NCBI GenBank assembly: GCA_036271315.1
Contig: DATBAV010000036.1
Location: 122,553-186,552 of the forward strand
DNA: 64,000 nucleotides
Reading direction: 5' to 3'
From: VRUE01 sp036271315
Lineage (GTDB): Bacteria; Actinomycetota; Thermoleophilia; Solirubrobacterales; 70-9
A model generated the notes under the pieces. It saw nothing but the letters and a program-made list of their open reading frames with translations. It did not search any database and had not been told where the DNA came from. Made by a program: the position numbers and the translations under genes. Shown one piece after another: positions 57,935 through 64,000 of the stretch (position 1 is the stretch's first letter; each line of letters opens with the position of its first letter).

Positions 57935-58686
57935 CCCGCGCTGGGCCGGGCGATTTCGCGCAGGTAGCCGCGCCAGGCGTCCTCGACCTCGCGGAAGCGC
58001 GCTTCGAAGGCGGCCTCGATCGTCGGCACCGCCCCACCGGGGAGCAGTTTCAGGGCGAGGCGCTCGCAGGCCTCGGAGCCGCGTTCCATTTCGAGCAGGT
58101 CGAAGATCGTGCCGCCGAGGATCACCGCATCGCGGCGGGAGGGGGGGAACGAGGGCCGGGCACTCTCGCGCAGGCGCCGGATCACGGCCGGCCGGTAGAA
58201 GCCGACCTGGCGCGAGAAGTACTGGGCGCCGCCTTCGACCAGCCAGGCCCAGCGCAGGTAGCGGGCGAAGCGGCGCGGTGTCCACGAGGGCGGCAGCTCG
58301 CGATTGTTGGCGGCGATGACGAGTTGGGCGTAGAGCCGCTCGGCCGTACCGCGCAGCGCCTCGCGCGAGTCCTCACCGCCGGCGCGGCGCTCCATGTGGG
58401 GGTCGTTGAGCACGTGCAGCTCGGTCGACATCGGCCAGCCGGCCAGGTAGCGCCGCCCGGCCGGGGCCGCCGACCAGCGCGCGGCGGGCAGGAACGGGTG
58501 CGCCAGCGCGAGCCAGACCGGGTTGGTGTGGACGACCACGGTGATGTCGCCGGGGACGACCTCGAAGCGCTCCTCCAGCCGCAGCCGCAGTTCCTCCATC
58601 CGGTCCAGCGTCCGCTCCGCGAAGGCGGAATCGCCGCTGTCGTGGCGCGCGGTGAAGCTCAAGGACTGCGTTTCAACCCACGGCAT
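57931..58686 (-). CDS. Unrecognised protein, peptidase-MA-like
   Basis: A 251-aa protein that I do not recognise with certainty. The pattern YLRWAWLVEGGAQYFSRQVG, GGTIFDLLEMERGSEACERL and FEARFREVEDAWRGYLREIA resembles gluzincin-type peptidase-MA proteins. However, the HExxH zinc motif is not present, so it may be an inactive relative. The N-terminal half has MEELRLRLEERFEVVPGDIT, then VVVHTNPVWLALAHPFLPA. No signal peptide. It is on the opposite strand from mec/DUF2007 and follows the 101-bp inverted-repeat element. Confidence 0.65.
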   Translation of the reverse strand: MPWVETQSLSFTARHDSGDSAFAERTLDRMEELRLRLEERFEVVPGDITVVVHTNPVWLALAHPFLPAARWSAAPAGRRYLAGWPMSTELHVLNDPHMERRAGGEDSREALRGTAERLYAQLVIAANNRELPPSWTPRRFARYLRWAWLVEGGAQYFSRQVGFYRPAVIRRLRESARPSFPPSRRDAVILGGTIFDLLEMERGSEACERLALKLLPGGAVPTIEAAFEARFREVEDAWRGYLREIARPSAG

Positions 58687-58698
58687 TGCGCGACCCTA

Positions 58699-58799
58699 CT
58701 AAGGCTGTATGAGCAAGCAGATCAAGGACGCAGGGCGCGAAGCGTGCTTCGCACGCGAGCAACCGAGGACGCCGATATGCGCCGCTCAGACAGCCTTAG
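58699..58799. repeat. 101-bp element with 16-bp terminal inverted repeats (MITE-like or nested hairpin)
   Basis: CTAAGGCTGTATGAGC (58699-58714) pairs with GCTCAGACAGCCTTAG (58784-58799) with one mismatch. An inner hairpin, GCGAAGC-GT-GCTTCGC, lies at 58737-58752. The right arm covers the stop codon of the DUF1802 gene. It could be a small mobile element or an intercistronic attenuator. Confidence 0.55.
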
Positions 58800-59425
58800 A
58801 CGAGGGCGGGCTCTGCGGCGCCGCATACACCGAGGATCTCGGCGCGAGCGCGGTCGAACTCTTCGTCGGCCATCACCGGAGTGCCCTCGAAGGGCAGTTC
58901 GCGGTCGACCTCGACCCAGGAGCGACAGCCGTGGTACTCCTCGCGGACCCGCACCGTTACGGGGCGGGGGATGCGGTGGACCCGCAGCAGCAGCACATGC
59001 AGCGGGTGGCGGCGCTTCCAGTTGAGCCGCTTCTCGGCGTAGTCGGGAGTCCAGACGTAATAAGGCGAGAGACCGTCGACCACGCGCGGGTCGTTGACGG
59101 TGATGTGATCGGTGACCTCGGCCCAGGCGCGCAGGCGCACCCGGTCGGGCTGGGAGATGCCGCCGTCCTGGAGCAGGGCGCGGGCGGGCGGTTCCTCGTC
59201 GGGCCAGACACCCTCCTCGAGGGCGCGGCCGAGCTCGGGGTGATGCGACTCCCGCACCAGGTTGTTCTGCTGGTGATCGAAGGTGGGGTAGAGGAAGAAG
59301 CGTTCGTGCTCGAGCTCGAAGTGCTTGTTCTCCTCGCGGATCCCGCCCTTGCGCAGGGTCAGCAACTGCTCGCCCTCGGCGAGTGCGCGGACCGTTACGG
59401 CCCATTCCTTGAAAGCGATCGGCAT
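58796..59425 (-). CDS. DUF1802 protein
   Basis: A 209-aa protein of the DUF1802 family. Blocks: AFKEWAVTVRALAEGEQLLT, LRKGGIREENKHFELEHERF, FLYPTFDHQQNNLVRE and RAWAEVTDHITVNDPRVVDG. Function of the family is unknown. It has no membrane segments. The stop codon (58796-58798) lies inside the right arm of the 101-bp inverted-repeat element. It is in line with the preceding hyuB gene on the same strand but 136 bp away, so probably has its own promoter. Confidence 0.85.
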   Translation of the reverse strand: MPIAFKEWAVTVRALAEGEQLLTLRKGGIREENKHFELEHERFFLYPTFDHQQNNLVRESHHPELGRALEEGVWPDEEPPARALLQDGGISQPDRVRLRAWAEVTDHITVNDPRVVDGLSPYYVWTPDYAEKRLNWKRRHPLHVLLLRVHRIPRPVTVRVREEYHGCRSWVEVDRELPFEGTPVMADEEFDRARAEILGVCGAAEPALV

Positions 59426-59561
59426 TTGAAGTCGTACCTAGAAGAAGGTGTTTGAAGCAGTGACTGGGAGGGGGGCGCCTGAGCCCGTTCCACGGTGAGA
59501 TGCCCGCCCGGATCGCGCATTCTAGACGAGCCCGCCTGGATTGCAAAATTTGTGATGAATA

Positions 59562-61073
59562 TCACTGACTTCCGAGGCCGCCACCGCCTGGGGTTTCGAT
59601 CCTCAGGGTGTCTCCGGGCGCCAGCTCGCCTTCGCTCTTGCCGGGCAGGGGCGTGCCGTTGTGGAGATTGAGGCCGGCCGCGCCGTCCTCGCCGCCATCG
59701 CGGCCGCGCGGTTGGTGGCGGCGGCGCTCGCCGATCAGCGAGAAGCGCATCGGCGCCAGCGCCTCGAGTTCCCGCACGATCCCATCGCCGCCACGGTGCT
59801 CGCCCGCGCCGCCACTCTCGCGCCGCAATGAGAGCTCGCGAACGCGCAGGGGGAATTCGCTCTCCAGTGCCTCGACCGGGGTGTTGAGCGTGTTCGACAT
59901 CGCGACGTGGACGGCGCTCGGCCCGTCGGCGCCGGGGCAGGCTCCCTGGCCGCCGCCGAGAGTCTCGTAGTAGGTGAACTCCTCGTTGGCGAGGGTCAGG
60001 TTGTTCATCGTCCCCTGGCCCTGGGCGGGCACCGGGCGGGCGCCGCCGAGGGCGGCGATGACGAGGTCGGCGACGCGGCTGGAGGTCTCGACGTTGCCGG
60101 CGGCGACGGCGGCCGGGAAGCGGGCGTTGAGCAGGCAGCCCGCGGGCGCCTTGACCGCGATCGGCCGGTAGGCGCCGGCGCAGGGGGGCGCGTCGGGGTC
60201 GGTCAGCGCTCGCACCGCGAAGAAGGCCGCGGACTTGGTCACCGAGAGCGGGCAGTTGAGGTTGCCACCCACCTCTGGATCGCTGCCGCCGAAGTCGAGC
60301 TCCAGCTCCTCGCCGTCGATCGTCGCCTCCACCCGCAAGCGCACGTCAAGCTCGCTGCCGCCGAAGTCGGCCTCGAGCAGGTCCTCGGCCGAGTAGGTGC
60401 CGTCGGGGAGGGCGGCGAGGGCGTGCCGGGTGCGCCGCTCGGCGTAGGCGAGGATCTCCTCCATCGCGATGGCGAGCTGCTCGCGCCCGTGCCGCGCGGC
60501 GAGCTCGCCGAGGCGCCGCGCGCCGATCCGGTTGGCGGCTTCCTGCGCGCGCAGGTCGGCGAGCCGCTGCTGCGGGAAGCGCATCCGCGCGGTGAGATCG
60601 CGCAGCACCTCGGGGCTCGTCCGAGTTGGAGGGATCACGACTCCCTCGTCCTCGAGGCGGGTCGAGTTGGCCGGCATGCTGCCTGGGACCGTGCCGCCGA
60701 CATCGGCGTGGTGCGCCCTGCAGGCGGCAAAGCCGATCAGCTCGTCGTCGGCGAAGACCGGCGAGATCAGGGTGATGTCGGGCAGGTGGGTGCCGCCGCG
60801 GTAGGGGTCGTTGAGGATCCACGACGCGCCCGGCTCCTGGTCGAGGTCGATCACGGCGGCGACCGCGTCCGGCATCGAGCCGAGGTGAACCGGGATGTGC
60901 TCGGCCTGCATCACCAGCTCTCCGCCCGCGCTGAAGATCGCGGTGGAGCAGTCGTGGCGCTCCTTGATGTTGGCCGAGTAGGCGGAGCGGATCAGGGCTG
61001 CGCCCATCTCTTCGCAGGCCGCGTGCAGGCCGCCGATCGTCACCTGCAGGGCGATCGGGTCGAGCCGGCTCAC
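59562..61073 (-). CDS. hyuB: Hydantoinase B / 5-oxoprolinase beta subunit
   Basis: About 503 residues from GTG 61073, which overlaps the hyuA stop by 4 bp. A longer frame upstream would run antisense through hyuA and is rejected. HyuB-type proteins work with HyuA in ATP-dependent opening of hydantoin or 5-oxoproline rings. Family blocks include RSAYSANIKERHDCSTAIFS, WILNDPYRGGTHLPDITLIS, CRAHHADVGGTVPGSM and GNVETSSRVADLVIAAL. The C-terminus is Gly-rich (LRIETPGGGGLGSQ), as is typical. The exact substrate cannot be told from sequence. Confidence 0.93.
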   Translation of the reverse strand: MSRLDPIALQVTIGGLHAACEEMGAALIRSAYSANIKERHDCSTAIFSAGGELVMQAEHIPVHLGSMPDAVAAVIDLDQEPGASWILNDPYRGGTHLPDITLISPVFADDELIGFAACRAHHADVGGTVPGSMPANSTRLEDEGVVIPPTRTSPEVLRDLTARMRFPQQRLADLRAQEAANRIGARRLGELAARHGREQLAIAMEEILAYAERRTRHALAALPDGTYSAEDLLEADFGGSELDVRLRVEATIDGEELELDFGGSDPEVGGNLNCPLSVTKSAAFFAVRALTDPDAPPCAGAYRPIAVKAPAGCLLNARFPAAVAAGNVETSSRVADLVIAALGGARPVPAQGQGTMNNLTLANEEFTYYETLGGGQGACPGADGPSAVHVAMSNTLNTPVEALESEFPLRVRELSLRRESGGAGEHRGGDGIVRELEALAPMRFSLIGERRRHQPRGRDGGEDGAAGLNLHNGTPLPGKSEGELAPGDTLRIETPGGGGLGSQ

Positions 61074-63043
61074 CGCTGGCGCTCCGCGACGATCGTGCCG
61101 GCCTCGTCGACCGTTGCCCTCCAGGTCGGCGGGATGATCAGGGTGCTCTGCGGCAGCTCGAATATGACCGGGCCTTCCGTCTCCGCCCCCGCGCTCGGCT
61201 CGCCGCGAAGGATCGGAGACTCCACCCACTCGCCGTCGAAGCGGACCCGTCGCGAGCCGCGCTCGATCGCTCCAGCGGCCGCGACGGGGCGGGGGCGAGC
61301 GCCGGGGGAGATCATCGCCAGGCGGATATGGACGAGCACGACCTCGGCATCGGGGTCGCGATGACCGTAGAGCTGTTCGTGCGCGGCGGCGAAGCGCTCG
61401 GCGAGATCGGCCGGGTCGGGCTGGGTCGAGCCGCTTACCGGCAGCTCGAAGGCCTGGCCGGCGTAACGCATCTCGTAGATCGCTTCCGGCGTCGCGTCCG
61501 CGCCGCCGCCGAGACCGGCGGCCAGCTCCGCGACCGCGGCGGCGACCCGCTCGGCGCTGAAGTCCTCGCCGGCGAGCATCACCGTGCGGGCGGTGTCGTG
61601 GCGATGATCGGACGCGCAGAGCCCGAGGGCCGAGAGCACGCCGCCGGCGCGTGGGCAGAGGATGCGGTCGATCTCGAGCTCGGCGGCGATCGCCGCCGCG
61701 TGCATCGGGCCGGCGCCGCCGAAGGGCAGCAGGGCGAAGCGGCGGGGATCGATGCCGCGCTCGACCGTGACCACGCGCAGCGCCCGCACCATCTCCTGGT
61801 TGGCGATCCGCACGATGCCCTCGGCCGTCTCCACCGGGTCGAGCCCGAGCGAGGCGGCCAGCGAGGCGACGGCGCCTTCCGCGGCGCTTGCGTCCAGCGC
61901 TAGGTCGCCGGCCAGCTTCGAGTCGGCGGCGAGCCGGCCGAGCATCAGGTTGGCGTCGGTGACGGTGGGCTCGCTGCCGCCCCGCCCGTAACAGGCGGGT
62001 CCCGGCTCGGCGCCGGCCGAGCGCGGGCCGACGCGCAGGGCACCGCCCTCGTCGCGCCAGCCGATCGAGCCACCCCCGGCGCCGACGGTGTGGACGTCGA
62101 CCATCGGCAGCTGGATCGTGCGGCCGGCGATCGTGCGCGAGTCGGTTCGCTTGACCCTGCCTTCCTCGACCACGCAGACGTCGCACGAGGTCCCGCCCAT
62201 GTCGAAGCCGAGCGCGTTGCCGTCGCCGGAGAGCTGGGCGAGCAGGCCGGCGCCGACCGCGCCACCGGCCGGCCCGGAGAGCACGCTCCAGGCGCCGGCC
62301 CGAGCCGCCTCCTCGGCACTGGCCACCCCGCCCGAGGACTGCATCACCAACGGCGAGGGCAAGCCGACGCTCCTCGTGGCTTGCTCCAGCCTCTCCAGGT
62401 AGCGACCGAGCAGGGGCGAGAGGTAGGCGTCGATCGCGGTGGTCGAGCAGCGCTCGTACTCGCGGAAGCGGGGCAGGACCTCGTGCGAGGCGGAGACGTG
62501 CACGCCGGGCAGCTCGCTGCGCAGGCGCTCGGCGATGCACTGCTCGTGGGTCGGATCGAGGTAGGAGAAGAGCAGGCAGATCGCTACCGCCTCGGCGCCG
62601 CTGTCCCGCACGAGCTCGGCGAGACGACCCGGCTCCTTCTCGCCGAGGGGCTCGATCGTGCCCTGCGGGCCGATGCGCTCGGTCGCCTCGAAGCGCAGCT
62701 CCGGCTCGATCAAGGGCGTTGGCTTCGCTGCGCAGAGCCGGTAGAGCTGGGGCCGGTCCTGGCGCCCGATCTCGAGCACGTCGGCGAAGCCGCGGGTGGC
62801 GATCAAGGCGGTGCGGGCGCCGCGTTCCTCCAGTAGGGCGTTGGTGCCAACCGTCATCCCGTGCGCGAAAGCCTCGACCTCATCGGCGTTGGCGGCGGCC
62901 AGCTCGACCACGGCTTCGACCGCGGCGATCACCGCCAGCGATTGGTCCCCGGGCGTGGTCGGCAGCTTTGCCGTGTGGAGCTGCTCGCCGTCGAAGAGGA
63001 CGGCGTCGGTGAAGGTTCCGCCTACGTCGACACCGAGCAGCAC
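61070..63043 (-). CDS. hyuA: Hydantoinase A / 5-oxoprolinase alpha subunit
   Basis: A 657-aa protein from GTG 63043. The N-terminus LLGVDVGGTFTDAVLFDGEQ is the ASKHA-type nucleotide-binding loop. Other family blocks are AFAHGMTVGTNALLEERGAR, VLSGPAGGAVGAGLLAQLSG, LGFDMGGTSCDVCVVEEGRV, DVHTVGAGGGSIGWRDEGGA and LLPFGGAGPMHAAAIAAELE. It acts with HyuB (4-bp overlap) in an ATP-driven amidohydrolase. It lies 14 bp behind nadB on the same strand, so a nadB-hyuA-hyuB unit is likely. Confidence 0.95.
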   Translation of the reverse strand: MLLGVDVGGTFTDAVLFDGEQLHTAKLPTTPGDQSLAVIAAVEAVVELAAANADEVEAFAHGMTVGTNALLEERGARTALIATRGFADVLEIGRQDRPQLYRLCAAKPTPLIEPELRFEATERIGPQGTIEPLGEKEPGRLAELVRDSGAEAVAICLLFSYLDPTHEQCIAERLRSELPGVHVSASHEVLPRFREYERCSTTAIDAYLSPLLGRYLERLEQATRSVGLPSPLVMQSSGGVASAEEAARAGAWSVLSGPAGGAVGAGLLAQLSGDGNALGFDMGGTSCDVCVVEEGRVKRTDSRTIAGRTIQLPMVDVHTVGAGGGSIGWRDEGGALRVGPRSAGAEPGPACYGRGGSEPTVTDANLMLGRLAADSKLAGDLALDASAAEGAVASLAASLGLDPVETAEGIVRIANQEMVRALRVVTVERGIDPRRFALLPFGGAGPMHAAAIAAELEIDRILCPRAGGVLSALGLCASDHRHDTARTVMLAGEDFSAERVAAAVAELAAGLGGGADATPEAIYEMRYAGQAFELPVSGSTQPDPADLAERFAAAHEQLYGHRDPDAEVVLVHIRLAMISPGARPRPVAAAGAIERGSRRVRFDGEWVESPILRGEPSAGAETEGPVIFELPQSTLIIPPTWRATVDEAGTIVAERQR

Positions 63044-63057
63044 GCCCCGAAGCTAGC

Positions 63058-64000
63058 TCAGCGCCAGCTTTCGCGGCGCAGCTCCCCGTCGGCGGCGAGC
63101 ACGAAGTGGATGCCGTCGAGCTCGGGGTCGACCCCGGGGAAGTCGCTGCGCAGGTGGCCGCCGCGCGACTCGCGCCGGGCCAGCGCGCAGGTTGCGATCG
63201 ACCGCGCCAGCGGGAAGGGGTCCTCCAGAAGCCGGCCCAGCCGCTCGGGGTCGCGGCGGGGCCCGGCGAGGGCCCAGACCGCGTCGCGGGTCGCCTCGCT
63301 CGGCGGCTCGAAGCGCCACTCGCTCGGCCGCGGCGGCTCGGCCGCGGCGGTCTCCTCCAGCGCCGCCCGGGCCGCCCGGGCACCGAAGACGAAGCACTCG
63401 CTGAGCGAGTTGGAGGCGAGCCGGTTGGCGCCGTGCAGCCCCGTGCAGGAGCACTCGCCGACGGCGAAGAGCCCGGGCAGGGAGGAGCGGCCGTCGATGT
63501 CGACAGCGACGCCGCCCATCATGTAGTGGGCGGCGGGGGAGACCGGGACCGGGGCGCTGCGGGGGTCGAGTCCCGCCTCCGCGAGCGAGGCGAAGACGTT
63601 GGGGAAGCGGGCCGGCTCGATCCGGCGCAGGTCGAGGTGAACCGCGCTGCTCCCCTCGGTCCGCATCTGCTCGAGGACCGCGGCGCTGACCGCGTCGCGC
63701 GGCGCCAGCTCGTCGGTGAAGCGCTCGCCGTCGGCGCCGAGCAGCTGGGCTCCCTCGCCGCGAATCGCCTCGGTGATCAGGACCCCGTCATGGCGGCTCC
63801 CCGGCAGCGCCAGCGCGGTCGGGTGGAACTGACAGAACTCGAGGTCGGCGAGCTCGGCTCCGGCCGCGGAGGCGAAGACGGGGCCGGCGCCGATCGCGCC
63901 GCGCGGGTTGGTTGTGCGCTGCCAGAGCGCCGCCGCGCCGCCGGTGGCGAGGGCGGCCCCGGCGGCCGCGCCGAAGACCGGCCCGGCGCCGATCGCTCCG
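63058..64000 (-). CDS. nadB: L-aspartate oxidase NadB, N-terminal part beyond window
   Basis: The C-terminal ~313 residues of an L-aspartate oxidase, a FAD enzyme that makes iminoaspartate for NAD synthesis. Family blocks are LATGGAAALWQRTTNPRGAI, DLEFCQFHPTALALPGSRHD, ITEAIRGEGAQLLGADGERF, VSPAAHYMMGGVAVDIDGRS and VGECSCTGLHGANRLASNSL (FAD-binding C-terminal motif). The frame is open to base 63999, with the N-terminus off the right edge. Two near-identical blocks 99 bp apart are seen at the edge (see repeat). It is followed by hyuA with a 14-bp gap. Confidence 0.93.
   Translation of the reverse strand, partial: GAIGAGPVFGAAAGAALATGGAAALWQRTTNPRGAIGAGPVFASAAGAELADLEFCQFHPTALALPGSRHDGVLITEAIRGEGAQLLGADGERFTDELAPRDAVSAAVLEQMRTEGSSAVHLDLRRIEPARFPNVFASLAEAGLDPRSAPVPVSPAAHYMMGGVAVDIDGRSSLPGLFAVGECSCTGLHGANRLASNSLSECFVFGARAARAALEETAAAEPPRPSEWRFEPPSEATRDAVWALAGPRRDPERLGRLLEDPFPLARSIATCALARRESRGGHLRSDFPGVDPELDGIHFVLAADGELRRESWR
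63847..63999 (-). repeat. 99-bp-spaced repeated block inside nadB
   Basis: The residues GAIGAGPVFGAAAGAALA (63999-63946) recur as GAIGAGPVFASAAGAELA (63900-63847), 33 codons later. At the DNA level the two 54-bp blocks are similar throughout, with stretches such as GCGATCGGCGCCGG identical. Only the second copy lies where the family has this motif. A tandem duplication or an assembly artefact is possible. Confidence 0.5.

Noticed and set aside
61074..62540. Upstream extension of the hyuB frame by ~490 codons
   Set aside because: The extension runs antisense in phase through hyuA, reading same-strand DNA in another frame with Arg-rich sequence. The GTG at 61073 overlapping the hyuA stop is the real start.

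Overview
The window looks like high-GC chromosomal DNA from an actinobacterium. The best fit is the Thermoleophilia/Solirubrobacterales. This placement is inferred from gene content: a mycobacterial-type Mec-CysO-CysM cysteine route, a DUF2510 protein, a wax ester synthase/DGAT, an Rrf2-SUF cluster, and a long operon of huge secreted beta-rich proteins with Lys/His-rich tails. Several starts look leaderless, with a TANNNT-like box about 6 nt upstream of the start codon. No rRNA, tRNA or CRISPR array was seen.

Bases 1-14.7 kb are an accessory island. A tyrosine integrase and its excisionase face left. Beyond them lies the 5' part of a membrane HerA/DUF87-type ATPase that is cut by the window edge just before its Walker A motif. 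An ~820-bp non-coding control region carries three copies of a two-box element. It separates xis-int from a 1033-aa MobF relaxase-helicase. Next come a DUF433/DUF5615 toxin-antitoxin pair, small HTH regulators, and a cluster of unrecognised genes: a PD-(D/E)XK-like nuclease, a divergent TIM-barrel/zinc protein, a CPCC protein and a small helical protein. An ArsR-type regulator closes the island. It reads as an integrative mobilizable element with a cargo or defence region.

Bases 14.8-36.4 kb are mostly housekeeping: a membrane DUF2510 protein, a stand-alone SecD-P1-like secreted protein, FxsA, WS/DGAT, ispH, a thioredoxin-fold protein, a cupredoxin plus membrane protein set, and the SUF iron-sulphur cluster genes. 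The SUF genes are split into three minus-strand blocks: rrf2-sufC-sufS, sufU, and Rieske-sufB-sufD. Two VOC/DUF218 genes on the other strand interrupt them. The same operator, ATCCTAC-N7-GTCGG(A/T)T, precedes both rrf2 and the Rieske-sufBD block. After them come an MFS exporter, a NarL-type two-component pair split by an AbiEi/DUF559 gene, and htpX.

Bases 36.5-53.1 kb hold the most unusual locus: a five-gene operon of very large secreted proteins in the order A-B-A'-B'-C, with junctions of a 4-bp overlap or a 2-nt gap. It is followed by two tandem TetR genes, and another TetR gene lies upstream. A near-identical 42-bp promoter/operator precedes both the operon and the first downstream TetR gene, so the TetR pair probably controls itself and the surface operon.

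Bases 53.1-64 kb carry the protein-thiocarboxylate cysteine pathway: an adenylyltransferase with an N-terminal rhodanese domain, cysO, cysM and mec. Two of its transcription units share a palindromic promoter box. Then come a delta-60/RTX-type secreted protein, DUF2007, DUF1802, a MITE-like 101-bp element, hydantoinase/5-oxoprolinase hyuA-hyuB, and a partial nadB that runs off the right edge.
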